Source of the DNA: UBA10349 sp003485905
GTDB taxonomy: Bacteria > Pseudomonadota > Gammaproteobacteria > Arenicellales > Arenicellaceae
DNA length: 64,000 nucleotides
Assembly (NCBI GenBank): GCA_943787185.1
Contig: CALSLL010000001.1
Span: 1-64,000, forward strand
Reading direction: 5' to 3'
The notes beneath the pieces were generated by a model. That model did no database searches, had not been told where the DNA came from, and saw only the letters and a program-made list of their open reading frames with translations. Below, one piece after another: positions 1-8,999 of the stretch (position 1 is its first letter; each line of letters starts with the position of its first letter). The position numbers were made by a program, and so were the translations under genes.

Positions 1-888
1 ATCCCAAGTGAGTGATTTGTACAGCTCTCTCGGTAGTTTGTGCGCTTGCTTGATCAGCGCGTTGATCACGGTCTCTGTGTCCTTGCCATTCACCTTAGCG
101 AGCATCACGTAACGTGTGTGTCGTTCAACTAGGGTGGCGATATGGGTGTTGCGTGGCCCAGAGATAAGATCACCTTCCCAGTGACCGGGCACCGCCCGGT
201 CTTCAACTGAGGCTGGTCGCTCACTGATCGATACAGCATCGGTGATCTTACCGCGATCATCTGCTTTGTGCGTGTGGTGGCGTGAACGACGCATACTACG
301 TTTCTTCCTAAGGTGTTGGAGAAGCTCCTTTTTTAAGGCTCCACGGGCTTGTATAAAGAGACTGCGATAAATGGTTTCGTGTGACACGTGAAAGTCCTCA
401 TCGTCTGGATACGCACACTTTAACCAGCCAGCGATCTGTTCAGGTGACCAGAGCTGATTAAGTTTCTTCGCCACAATACGGGCTAACGCACGATTGTCCA
501 CCAGTCTACATCGCTTGGGCCGATGGGATCGATCCCAAGCGGCCTGATCCGCTTTATTAGCCCGATAACATCGTCGACCACCATTGCGCTTGATCTCTCG
601 ACTGATTGTTGAAGATGCACGCCCCAGTGATACGGCAATTGATCGGATAGAGTAACCCGCCACTACACTGCGTGAGATCTCTTCACGTTCAGGCAACGTT
701 AGTGCTAATCGTGATCGCTTCCTTTGCGGTGGTCGAATCCCTCCGGTGCGTGACAGAATACCTGCGATTGAGCTGTGATTGCGATCAAATAATGCGGCTA
801 TCTTATGCAGTGAATCACCTTTCTGCCAGCGATCCCACATCAATGCTTTATCTGTTTCTGTGTAATAAATCCTCGACCTTTGTCTCAT
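1..888 (-). CDS. IS30-family transposase, partial (residues 1-296 of 386)
   Basis: DDE-type transposase that cuts and joins the ends of its own insertion sequence. The start ATG at 888 has a strong Shine-Dalgarno (AAGGAG, 8 bases upstream). The N-terminal half carries helix-turn-helix regions (about residues 20-45 and 78-100). The catalytic core begins with Asp240 in GHWEGDL. The window edge falls exactly after Asp296 of TWD, so the third catalytic residue (Glu330 in the full copies) is outside. Open frames on the opposite strand here are antisense shadows. Translation matches the two complete copies at 38779 and 52904. Confidence 0.93.
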   Translation of the reverse strand, partial: MRQRSRIYYTETDKALMWDRWQKGDSLHKIAALFDRNHSSIAGILSRTGGIRPPQRKRSRLALTLPEREEISRSVVAGYSIRSIAVSLGRASSTISREIKRNGGRRCYRANKADQAAWDRSHRPKRCRLVDNRALARIVAKKLNQLWSPEQIAGWLKCAYPDDEDFHVSHETIYRSLFIQARGALKKELLQHLRKKRSMRRSRHHTHKADDRGKITDAVSISERPASVEDRAVPGHWEGDLISGPRNTHIATLVERHTRYVMLAKVNGKDTETVINALIKQAHKLPRELYKSLTWD

Positions 889-949
889 CTGCAACACTCC
901 TTCTCTTTGATAAGAGAGTAAACTGTTGCGTCGACCGGTTGAAATCGCA
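1..949 (-). mobile_element. IS30-family insertion sequence, copy 1 (cut by window edge)
   Basis: This stretch matches, apparently base for base, positions 39052-40000 of the complete copy in this window. Only the transposase-start end is present. The terminal inverted repeat ends at 949 and reads TGCGATTTCAACC on the minus strand. The flank after it (GTATATAAGCGGACATTT) is nearly the same as the flank of copy 2. The other end and its target duplication lie outside the window. Confidence 0.93.
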
Positions 950-1141
950 GTATATAAGCGGACATTTAGCGATTGAGTATCAAACTCAAATATCTAAATT
1001 TTTATATATCCACTGAAACATTTCTTACATTATGGAAAGTGAAGCAGTTCCAAACAACCTCACTTCTATAAATACTCCCGAGAGTAGGAATTTATCGTTA
1101 TGTATTGCTCTGCTATTATCTAGCGTTCGAATTGAGCCAAC

Positions 1142-1768
1142 ATGAATTACGTATTGATGAACCCTTTAAAGCTGGATCAAACAGATATATATCCCTCTAA
1201 AGTTGTTTGCATTGGCAGAAACTATGCTGATCATATTGAAGAACTAGGCAATGAGGTACCGACAGAACCAGTATTTTTTATAAAACCAAATTCCGCCATA
1301 TCTCAAGATATCCTCACTCATAAAGTAGATCCCATCCATTATGAAAGCGAGATAACGTTCTCAATAAAGTCAGGGCAGTTATTAGGTGTTGGTATTGGTT
1401 TGGATCTAACTAAAAGAGAAATTCAATCAAAATTAAAAGCTAAAGGTCTACCCTGGGAAAGAGCCAAATCATTCGACAAATCTGCAGTATTTAGCGATTT
1501 CACTACATTTAACGGAAAAATCAGCGATCTTAGAATGGAACTGTTCATAAATAATAAATTGGTTCAGCTTGCAAATTATGAATTGATGATCAACAAGCCA
1601 GATGCAATTATAAAAGCAGCTTCCGAGTTCCTGACCCTAATCGATGATGATTTACTAATGACCGGAACCCCTAAGGGAGTCGGCATTCTTAACGTAGGTG
1701 ATGAGTTTACTGGTAAGATTTTTGAGCAAGAAAACTTGATAATCGAACATTCATGGATCGTGCGATAA
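1142..1768 (+). CDS. Fumarylacetoacetate hydrolase (FAH) family protein
   Basis: Probable cytosolic member of the FAH family, which includes acylpyruvate hydrolases, oxaloacetate tautomerases and ring-cleavage product isomerases. At 208 aa it has the size of the short YcgM-like group. The N-terminal family signature CIGRNYADH is at residues 23-31. HYESE (67-71) supplies two acidic metal ligands (Glu68, Glu70), followed by LDLTKREIQ (87-95) and ERAKSFD (106-112). Near the C-terminus MTGTPKGVG is the usual family motif. The start ATG has only a weak GAG five bases upstream; another ATG lies at 1157. Substrate cannot be assigned. It is a lone gene next to the IS end. Confidence 0.88.
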   Translation: MNYVLMNPLKLDQTDIYPSKVVCIGRNYADHIEELGNEVPTEPVFFIKPNSAISQDILTHKVDPIHYESEITFSIKSGQLLGVGIGLDLTKREIQSKLKAKGLPWERAKSFDKSAVFSDFTTFNGKISDLRMELFINNKLVQLANYELMINKPDAIIKAASEFLTLIDDDLLMTGTPKGVGILNVGDEFTGKIFEQENLIIEHSWIVR

Positions 1769-1787
1769 ACACTATTCAGTAGAGTAT

Positions 1788-2300
1788 TTAATTGATATCA
1801 GGTGCCGCAGCTGTCTCTTCAACGCCATACTCGACTCGTAGGTTCGCCATGATTGAACTAACTTCGTCTTTCCCAATCTCACCAGCCGTTAACTTTTTCG
1901 CCTGGTGGTGAATTGCTTCAAAAAAGCCGTCTAGCCCAGCTGGTGTACATACCAACATTATGCGCAACGATTGCTCGTCTGGGTTCCAAAAAGTATGTGA
2001 AAGCCCGCTGGGAACAGTGACCGCATTACCTGCCAAAACATAAAAAGGCTCCTCACCTAAATACTGAAACGCCAGGCGCCCTTCCAATACCGAAAACACC
2101 TCTATAAATTCATGCCGCGTAAACGGTGGCGGATTACCGCGAGTAAAATCTACATATTCGATAACGGTTAAGCGTTTATCTGTACTCTGCCCTGGTGTCA
2201 GCACTCTAACGGTATTGCCGTTGAACAAAGTGAGCGTGGGTACATCCTCTGACACAGTAGAAACATCAGCATTGTTGAAACGTTGATCGCTATCATTCAT
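1788..2300 (-). CDS. Cupin-domain protein
   Basis: Small single-domain beta-barrel protein of 170 aa. Cupin motif 1 is recognisable around FTRHEFIEVFSVLEG but keeps only one of the usual two histidines. Motif 2 is intact as GNAVTVPSGLSHTFWN, with the PxG, the His and the closing Asn. Cupins of this type bind a divalent metal and may be dioxygenases, isomerases or sensors; function here is not assignable. No signal peptide is seen, so it is likely cytosolic. It converges with the FAH-family gene and runs divergent to the SDR gene. The start at 2300 has only a poor ribosome site. Confidence 0.8.
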   Translation of the reverse strand: MNDSDQRFNNADVSTVSEDVPTLTLFNGNTVRVLTPGQSTDKRLTVIEYVDFTRGNPPPFTRHEFIEVFSVLEGRLAFQYLGEEPFYVLAGNAVTVPSGLSHTFWNPDEQSLRIMLVCTPAGLDGFFEAIHHQAKKLTAGEIGKDEVSSIMANLRVEYGVEETAAAPDIN

Positions 2301-2501
2301 CTAGGGCACCGCAAGCATTGGGCTAATTTTAAATCTCTACGTTAATCAATGTTACTGAGGGTCACACGCAGAATCCACCAACATCGACGGCGGACGGTCT
2401 AATCATATCAGAGGTAAAGAAGACCGAATAATTCGACGGTAAAGTCTCTGGCTCTGGTGACCAAGTTGCCCCATAATCTGCTCCTCAAAAAAAGGTGATT
2501 T

Positions 2502-3302
2502 ATGAGTAAAGAATTGAAAAGCCCACACGAATTATTTGATATTAGCGGCAAGGTAGCTGTAGTTACTGGCTCACTAGGTGCCTTTGGTAGCGTTGCCGCA
2601 CGGACGCTTTCGAAAGCAGGGTCTAAGCTGGTTATCGCCGATGACAAACAAGACAAGTTGGACGAACTAGCGATCGAGCTAAAAGATGATGGTGGTGAAG
2701 TTTTAGTAGTCGCCAAATGGCCGAACTCCACTGAAAATTGTGCTGCTATCATCGAAGCTGCCGTTTCCGCCTATGGCCGTTTGGATATACTGGTAGTGGC
2801 CTCCGGCACGATGGATGTTGACCCTATAATTGATATGGATGTTAGCCGTTTTGAGGAGGTTATGCGCGTAAACGTTACCGACTCCTGGATGATGACTCAA
2901 GCGGCTGGCCGTCAAATGACCGAACAAGGTGATGGTGGGAAGGTTGTACTTGTTTCCTCTGCGCGAGGATTGTTAGGACATCCCGCTGGATACTCTGCGT
3001 ATTGCAGTTCCAAACATGCGGTCAACGGCATAGTTAAAGCGCTCGGCTGTGAATGGGGCAAAGAAGGTATAACAATAAATGCCTTAGCCCCCACCGTTTT
3101 TCGATCCAATCAAACTAGCTGGATGTTTGAAGATGATGAACTAGCCGCCGCAACAAGAAAAAGCATCCTGTCACGTATTCCCATGGGGCGATTAGGCGAA
3201 CCGGAGGATCTTGCAGGGCCACTACTCTTTTTGGTTTCGCCCGCATCCGACTTTCATACCGGACATACTATTTCACCCGACGGCGGTTATACAGCTGGCT
3301 AA
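2502..3302 (+). CDS. Short-chain dehydrogenase/reductase (SDR) family oxidoreductase
   Basis: Classical SDR of 266 aa using NAD(P)H. The Rossmann cofactor loop TGSLGAFG is at residues 22-29, slightly altered from the usual TGxxxGIG. Asp47 after the second strand suggests a preference for NAD(H). Asn124, a Ser at 152-153, Tyr167 and Lys171 (YCSSK) form the catalytic set. The structural NNAG motif is replaced by VASG. The C-terminal SPASDFHTGHTISPDGGY is typical of the family. The start is supported by AAAGGTGATTT ahead of the ATG. It may be co-transcribed with the methyltransferase 63 bases downstream. Substrate unknown. Confidence 0.92.
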   Translation: MSKELKSPHELFDISGKVAVVTGSLGAFGSVAARTLSKAGSKLVIADDKQDKLDELAIELKDDGGEVLVVAKWPNSTENCAAIIEAAVSAYGRLDILVVASGTMDVDPIIDMDVSRFEEVMRVNVTDSWMMTQAAGRQMTEQGDGGKVVLVSSARGLLGHPAGYSAYCSSKHAVNGIVKALGCEWGKEGITINALAPTVFRSNQTSWMFEDDELAAATRKSILSRIPMGRLGEPEDLAGPLLFLVSPASDFHTGHTISPDGGYTAG

Positions 3303-3365
3303 GTATGCGCCCTAATGGCGACCTAAGATAAAAGTTACTTTTATCTAGTACCGGAAACAGAAACA

Positions 3366-3965
3366 ATGAAAATCAAGTGGGATGACAGATACAGCGAAGA
3401 CGGTTATCTATTCGGCACGGCTCCGAATTCCTTTTTGGCAGAGCACGTCAAAAGCATACCCAAGGGTGACGTACTTTGTCTTGCCGACGGCGAAGGACGC
3501 AACTCTGTTTTTCTCGCGAAGCAGGGCTACCAAGTAACGGCTGTTGATATGTCGCTAATCGGTATTAATAAGGCGAAGAAATTGGCAAAACAAAATAGTG
3601 TATCCATCGATTTTATTCATAGCGATATAAAAGATTACGCAATTGCCGAAAATCACTGGGAGGGTATCGTGTCTATCTTTTTTCATATTCCAGTCGATCT
3701 ACGTGTAAGCCTGCACACAAGCGTTATGCAGGGATTAAAAAACAAAGGCACATTCATACTCGAAGCCTATACACCAGATCAGTTAAAGCATGGAACTGGT
3801 GGCCCGGCAGACGCTAAGTTAACGATGAGAAAGGAACCCTTAACTCAAGAGCTAAAAGGGCTAAGTTTCAGCCACTTAGCAGAGATTGAACGAGACGTTC
3901 AAGAAGGGTCAGGGCATGCAGGCTGGTCTTCAGTAGTGCAGTTAGTAGGCCACAAAGTACGCTGA
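3366..3965 (+). CDS. Class I SAM-dependent methyltransferase (TehB-like)
   Basis: A 199-aa cytosolic methyltransferase. The N-terminal WDDRY...GYLFGTAPN resembles TehB and thiopurine methyltransferase-like proteins. The SAM-binding motif I is ADGEGRN at residues 40-46, the acidic end of strand 2 is at AVDMS, and motif III is the hydrophobic GTFILEAYTPDQL. TehB-like proteins methylate oxyanions such as tellurite or small thiols; which substrate applies here is not visible. It follows the SDR gene on the same strand. Confidence 0.85.
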   Translation: MKIKWDDRYSEDGYLFGTAPNSFLAEHVKSIPKGDVLCLADGEGRNSVFLAKQGYQVTAVDMSLIGINKAKKLAKQNSVSIDFIHSDIKDYAIAENHWEGIVSIFFHIPVDLRVSLHTSVMQGLKNKGTFILEAYTPDQLKHGTGGPADAKLTMRKEPLTQELKGLSFSHLAEIERDVQEGSGHAGWSSVVQLVGHKVR

Positions 3966-4118
3966 CTTTAGTCGTGTTATCAACTCGAGAAAGAACATAC
4001 CTACCTTTTAGAAGACATTTACTGACTATTTGAATTTAGATTTATTTTAAACATTGGCGAAGCTCTGATTAATAGATACTGCATACTGTTCAGCGACTCG
4101 TTCTGGAGAATAACGAAA

Positions 4119-4856
4119 ATGAACAAAGCAAAATGTACTACCCTATTGGCGTTGCCTATATTCGCTGCGTTAGCCGTCACACCCGCCAATGCCGACACTA
4201 TCGTGATCTACGGGGCTTCTGGCAAGACCGGATCTAAGATAGTGACAGAGGCATTAGATCGCGAGCACAAGGTAATTGGTGTTAGCCGAAACCCAGAAAG
4301 TCTCGATATCAAGCACCCAAGTTTTTCTGCAGTGGCAGGTGATGCAAGCAATCACGAATCGACGTTAAAAACAATAAACGGTGCTGACGCCGTGATACTT
4401 TCCGTACGCGGTTATGGACCAAATAATTTTCCTGAAGAAACGCTAAACAACCGTTCATCTAAAACGTTTATAGCGGTGTCGCGTGAAATGGGCAACGATG
4501 CTCCCAGGGTGATCCAATTAGGTGGGGGCTCAACCCTGTACACCAATAGAGTATTAGGCTTAGACACCCAAACCCGCGACGAAGGCACTCCTCTCCATGG
4601 GTTAGTCTGGGGACATTGGCTAGCGTTACAAAACTATCGAGCCACAACCTCGGTGAAATGGACCGTAATTTCTCCGTCTGGACCCTATAACCCAGACGGA
4701 CCGAGGACAGGCACCTACAGAACAGGATCAGACGAAGTACTGGTTAATGAAAGTGGTCAAGCCGGTGGAATCTCTCATCGTGATATGGCTGCAGCAATTA
4801 TAGACGAAATTGAAGCCCCTCAATCTATCGGCAAACGTATGACCGTAGGCTACTAA
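4119..4856 (+). CDS. Exported NAD(P)-binding Rossmann-fold protein (atypical SDR)
   Basis: The mature part looks like an NmrA/YwnB-type atypical SDR: dinucleotide loop GASGKTG at residues 32-38, then VIGVSRNP, a GDASN segment, and late ISPSGPYNPDG. An N-terminal Sec signal (residues 1-25, cleavage after ANA) directly precedes the first strand. That is unusual, because NAD(P)H is not normally available outside the cytoplasm. The start is supported by GGAG ten bases upstream of the ATG. It is convergent with the TonB-dependent receptor, 22 bases apart. It may have been recruited as a non-catalytic or tightly cofactor-bound protein; this is inference. Confidence 0.82.
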   Translation: MNKAKCTTLLALPIFAALAVTPANADTIVIYGASGKTGSKIVTEALDREHKVIGVSRNPESLDIKHPSFSAVAGDASNHESTLKTINGADAVILSVRGYGPNNFPEETLNNRSSKTFIAVSREMGNDAPRVIQLGGGSTLYTNRVLGLDTQTRDEGTPLHGLVWGHWLALQNYRATTSVKWTVISPSGPYNPDGPRTGTYRTGSDEVLVNESGQAGGISHRDMAAAIIDEIEAPQSIGKRMTVGY

Positions 4857-4878
4857 TTAGTAAATTAGTCGGGAACCG

Positions 4879-6933
4879 TTAGAACAGAACTTTTAGCCCC
4901 GCACGGAAAGTTCGGGGCTCTTTCGCCCGGCTAACTCTACCTTCACTTGGCCCTAATCCCGCAACGTTAGTCTCATAGTAATAAACAATATCTTTAGCAT
5001 CATTGTCGGTAAGGTTTAAGATTTCACCGTATAAGGTAAAGTGCTCGAAGGTACGAGCCACTCTAAGGTTCACAGTAGCCTGAGCTCCAACACTCTCGGA
5101 ATTATCTGGCAAAAGCGCATAACTACCAAAGTACCGTACCCGAGAACTAACATCCCATGGCCCATAATTTACTGTCAGACCTAATTGACCTGAATCCTCA
5201 ACCGTACCTTCTATGTACTTACCGCCTGCCTCCAATGGGTCCGCCTGGCGCGCGATACTCTTTGCGTAAACCGCATCCAAAGCCAGCCATTCATAAGGTT
5301 GCCAAAAAGCCACAAACTCCACGCCGTAACGTTCAGAGCCCCCTTTGGGCTCAACTGAATTGGAATCTCCCACGAAGCTAAGTTCACTATCAAGATTTAG
5401 CCACCAAACAGCGGTAGACAGCTTAAAACCATCACCCTGATATCGCCCTCCTAATTCATAACCTTCACCACGGGCCAAACCTTCTACTGGATTAGTATCG
5501 TCGACAACCCCACGTGCATCATTTGAGTGAAACCCATAACCCCAATTTGCATATGCTTCCAGATCATTACTTATCGTATAAGCAAGTCCAAACTTTGGTG
5601 AAACTAATGAATCAGTCTCGCTCCCTTCTGCGCTGATGCTGTTTAAGGCGGTCACATTAAAATCGAAATAATCAGCACGCAACCCAGGTGTGATACGCAA
5701 CTTATCCGTCACGGCCCAGGTAACTTCTGCATAGGCACCCACCGATGCTTCGGTTAGCGAGTTATTTCCATTTTCCGCAATGAATTCGCCGCTTTCAAAT
5801 AAATTAACACCAACCCTGCTCACATCGTCATATCTAAAATCACCGCCATAGTGAACATCTACTGAATCTGACAAAGTGGTATTCGCTCCTATATGACCCC
5901 CAAATGTCCACCGCTCATCAAACTGGTTTATTTGTTCATCGTAGGTCGGATTAGACGACATTTCCCAATCATAATATTGAGCATATAGGGCACTCTCCCA
6001 ATCTTCACCTTCCATCAAGAAAGTAGCTATCCACCGGTCGGTTTGTCCTTCAGCAGTCCCATCAATTGAGCAAAAAATATCTTCGCAGACATCGGTGCCG
6101 ATGGCACTTTCCGGAATTTGCTCTGTTGGATTCCAACTGGCGCTGTACCCTGACAATGTTGCTCTAAAAGTACCGTAGCTGGTTTCTCGCAAATACTTGG
6201 TCCAGATTGATTTATTTTCCAAGTCCTCCTCTAGTTCCCAGGGGCCATTGTATGTCTTATATTGCGCGACACCGGTTAAGCTTCCTTGGCCCAGATCAAC
6301 CGTACCGCCAACCGCAAGCCTACGCCAATCGTAACTTCCCACCTCTGCAGAAACATAATTCTCTTCTAGCCGATCAATTGTTTGCATAAACGAAGCGCCA
6401 GCCATCGAGAAGTCACCCCAATCAGCACGATAGGGACCTTTTCTATAATCTACGCGATCAACTGTTTCCGGAATCAGACCATTTACGTCCAGATAGCCCT
6501 GACCATGGCCGTGAGAACGAAAATTAAGAGGGACATAATCTACATAATTCGTAAAATCAGTTCCGTGATCCAGATTAAATCCGCGCAAAAAATACTGATT
6601 GGCCTTGCCGGAACCTGAATGTTGTACCGCAACCATTCCCGGCACAACCTCCAAAAGCTCGGCGGTCTGCAATAATGGTCTAATCGCTAAATCCGCCCCG
6701 CTGACAGTCCCCTCGCTAGCCGTACTTGCCTCACCTATTTGCTGTGCACCTCGACCAAAAACAATCGCTTCTTCAATCGTGGGGTTTGGAGTTGCCGCAT
6801 CTGGTTCCAGCTGAGCCATTAGACTTTCTGTAGCGATTATCAAGGGCAAGGTAATAGGAAACACCAAGCATGCTCTAAACTTTCGCGGTTTATAATTACT
6901 TTTGTCTGTTAACCCAATACTACTCGATACCAT
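4879..6933 (-). CDS. TonB-dependent outer-membrane receptor
   Basis: Outer-membrane beta-barrel that imports a ligand with energy from TonB. The 684-aa product has a long basic N-region and a hydrophobic segment ending LMAQ (about residue 40). A plug domain (about 50-170, with NQYFLRGFNLDHGTDF) comes next, followed by a barrel ending in the aromatic GLKVLF expected for BAM insertion. The start is supported by GAGGAG ten bases upstream. It is divergent from the lipoprotein sulfatase gene, so the receptor could import sulfated compounds or products; this is inference. The ligand cannot be named from sequence. Confidence 0.93.
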   Translation of the reverse strand: MVSSSIGLTDKSNYKPRKFRACLVFPITLPLIIATESLMAQLEPDAATPNPTIEEAIVFGRGAQQIGEASTASEGTVSGADLAIRPLLQTAELLEVVPGMVAVQHSGSGKANQYFLRGFNLDHGTDFTNYVDYVPLNFRSHGHGQGYLDVNGLIPETVDRVDYRKGPYRADWGDFSMAGASFMQTIDRLEENYVSAEVGSYDWRRLAVGGTVDLGQGSLTGVAQYKTYNGPWELEEDLENKSIWTKYLRETSYGTFRATLSGYSASWNPTEQIPESAIGTDVCEDIFCSIDGTAEGQTDRWIATFLMEGEDWESALYAQYYDWEMSSNPTYDEQINQFDERWTFGGHIGANTTLSDSVDVHYGGDFRYDDVSRVGVNLFESGEFIAENGNNSLTEASVGAYAEVTWAVTDKLRITPGLRADYFDFNVTALNSISAEGSETDSLVSPKFGLAYTISNDLEAYANWGYGFHSNDARGVVDDTNPVEGLARGEGYELGGRYQGDGFKLSTAVWWLNLDSELSFVGDSNSVEPKGGSERYGVEFVAFWQPYEWLALDAVYAKSIARQADPLEAGGKYIEGTVEDSGQLGLTVNYGPWDVSSRVRYFGSYALLPDNSESVGAQATVNLRVARTFEHFTLYGEILNLTDNDAKDIVYYYETNVAGLGPSEGRVSRAKEPRTFRAGLKVLF

Positions 6934-7271
6934 TTTCAGTCAGCTCCTCAAGTTCCATAAAAGTAAAAGTGCTACCAACTCTTCGGAATAGAGCCGGGCG
7001 CATTTGAATACTAGTGAGATAGCGAAAGATTCCAAGCAACGATTGGTTGAGTAACTGTTACGTAAACGTTTTCTTAACGTTAACAAACGTATGCCGGCAC
7101 AGATTAAGAATGCTGCTTACCGTCTAGCCCAACTCTATCGAAATTTCTACTTATCGTTAGTAGAGCTAAATAATACAACGACTATTAATCATCAGTCCGA
7201 TATATGGTTTAATCCACCGATAAAATTAAATCACGCAACATCCACATATCACTCATTATTCGAGAAGCTAT
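6934..7271. other. Divergent intergenic region, receptor / sulfatase
   Basis: About 340 bases between two divergently read genes. It is AT-rich and must hold the promoters of both, but I could not pick convincing -10/-35 pairs. A Shine-Dalgarno for the receptor gene is visible close to 6945. Short open frames here have no coding signs. Confidence 0.6.
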
Positions 7272-8999
7272 ATGACCAAAATTGTACCGAAGAGTTTTCT
7301 TTTCCTACCCATCGCCCTGTTTTTACTGGTTGGGTGCGGTCAAGCCGATCCGGAGCAGGACGACTCTATGCAGGTCACGCCCACCGAGAATAATTCCGCT
7401 CAAGGCGAAAGTCGGCAAACTGAGTCTGAGGAAGTCAAACGGCCCAATTTTTTGGTTATCACTACCGATGATATGGGCTATACAGATTTAGGTGCCTTCG
7501 GCGGCAATGATATACCCACGCCAAATTTGGATAAACTCGCACTTGAAGGCCTTCGCCTGACTAATTTTCATGTAAATGTAAGCTGCGCGCCTACACGATC
7601 AATGCTAATGAGCGGCACTGGCAACCATGAGGCTGGCATGGGCAGCCAGCAATCCTTTCCAGCATTCCAGGACCAACCCGGGTACGAGCGACAACTAAGC
7701 AATCGTGTCGTCTCCCTACCTGAGCGAATGAAAGCAGCGGGTTACCACACCTATATGGCTGGAAAGTGGCATCTTGGTGACACGCCTGGTAGCACTATGC
7801 CGGGCGATCGAGGATTTGATCGAAGCTTCGCACTTTTAGCAGGCGGTTGGCATCACTTTAAAATGGCAGACGACTTTCCTAAACCATCTATCGGAACTTC
7901 ACTCAAAAACCCTTTCACCGAAGACGGTAACCTACTTGAAGAGCTACCCGATGGATTTTATTCCACCACAGTGTATGTGGATAAAATGCTGGAATTTTTA
8001 CAATCCAATGAATTTAGCGAACAGCCATTCTTTGCATGGTTTGCGCCGACTGCCCCGCATTGGCCTCTGCAGGTCTTACCCGATTGGAGAGAAACATTTC
8101 GCGGAGCATACGATGCTGGCTATGATGCCTTGTGTGCTGCACGCCAACAAGGTGCAATCGATGCCGGCGTAGTCCCGGATAACGCAGATTATTCACGCTG
8201 CCCTGAAGTTGCCACCCCATGGGATGAACTAGACGAAGAAGATCGCCAATTAAATCGACGCACAATGGAACTGTACGCCTCAATGGTCGCGCATTTAGAC
8301 GTGGAGTTTGGCCGAATCATTAGTTATTTAGAGCAATCGGGACAGCTTGATAACACCTATATTATTTACCATAACGACAATGGGCCAGAGGGTGACGAGA
8401 ATTTTGATCATCGTTCAACAGGTGATCACTTCGACAACTCGCTAGAGAACTTGGGTAACCGAAATAGCTGGGTAAACGTGGGACAAGGTTGGGCAGATGC
8501 ACAATCTGCACCCTTTCGAGAAGAGAAAGGCTCTCCATATGAAGGCGGCACTCGAACTGCGGCGTTTATCCGCCCTCTAAGTCCAAAAGAATCAGATCGC
8601 ATCAGCTCATCGCTGACCTCGGTTATGGATATTATGCCAACTATTATGGAGCTGGCTGGAATTGATGAGGATGGGGTCAATTTACGCGCGCCAAACAAAC
8701 TTCCCATTCGTGGAAAGTCCTTTGCTGCTCTGCTTGATAACCCCACCCAATTGGTTCATGCAGATGACGAACCTATAGCATTGGACCACGCGGGGCTTAG
8801 CTGGCTACACCGCGGTGATTGGAAGATTATCCGCGGAGTCGCAGACAATAATTGGCAGCTTTTTAATTTGAAAGACGACCCCAGTGAAGCCCGAGAGATC
8901 TCAGTAGAGCATCCAGAATTACTAGCGGAGTTGGTTGCTACGTTTGAAGCTCACGCGCAAACAACGGGGATTCTAAGACGAGAATCGACCAACCCTTAA
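7272..8999 (+). CDS. Lipoprotein arylsulfatase (sulfatase family S1)
   Basis: Hydrolyses sulfate esters, probably at the cell envelope. The 575-aa product begins with a lipoprotein signal ending LLVGC (lipobox Cys22) and a polar linker. Metal ligands are in ITTDDMGY (Asp66, Asp67). The formylglycine signature CAPTR places the modifiable Cys at 105 and Arg at 109, so an anaerobic or FGE-type maturase is needed, and none is in this window. AGKWHLGD is the next conserved block, and HNDNGPEGD supplies later metal ligands. The long insertions resemble the arylsulfatase A-like S1_4 group. The 3' end overlaps the convergent rhodanese gene by four bases. Confidence 0.92.
   Translation: MTKIVPKSFLFLPIALFLLVGCGQADPEQDDSMQVTPTENNSAQGESRQTESEEVKRPNFLVITTDDMGYTDLGAFGGNDIPTPNLDKLALEGLRLTNFHVNVSCAPTRSMLMSGTGNHEAGMGSQQSFPAFQDQPGYERQLSNRVVSLPERMKAAGYHTYMAGKWHLGDTPGSTMPGDRGFDRSFALLAGGWHHFKMADDFPKPSIGTSLKNPFTEDGNLLEELPDGFYSTTVYVDKMLEFLQSNEFSEQPFFAWFAPTAPHWPLQVLPDWRETFRGAYDAGYDALCAARQQGAIDAGVVPDNADYSRCPEVATPWDELDEEDRQLNRRTMELYASMVAHLDVEFGRIISYLEQSGQLDNTYIIYHNDNGPEGDENFDHRSTGDHFDNSLENLGNRNSWVNVGQGWADAQSAPFREEKGSPYEGGTRTAAFIRPLSPKESDRISSSLTSVMDIMPTIMELAGIDEDGVNLRAPNKLPIRGKSFAALLDNPTQLVHADDEPIALDHAGLSWLHRGDWKIIRGVADNNWQLFNLKDDPSEAREISVEHPELLAELVATFEAHAQTTGILRRESTNP

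Noticed and set aside
672..1016. Plus-strand open frame of 101-114 codons repeated at 39723 and 53848
   Set aside because: It is antisense to the IS30 transposase start region and recurs only because the element recurs; no ribosome site and no family resemblance.
7091..7393. 100-codon plus-strand frame overlapping the sulfatase start
   Set aside because: It overlaps the lipoprotein signal of a well-supported gene in another frame and has no signature of its own.
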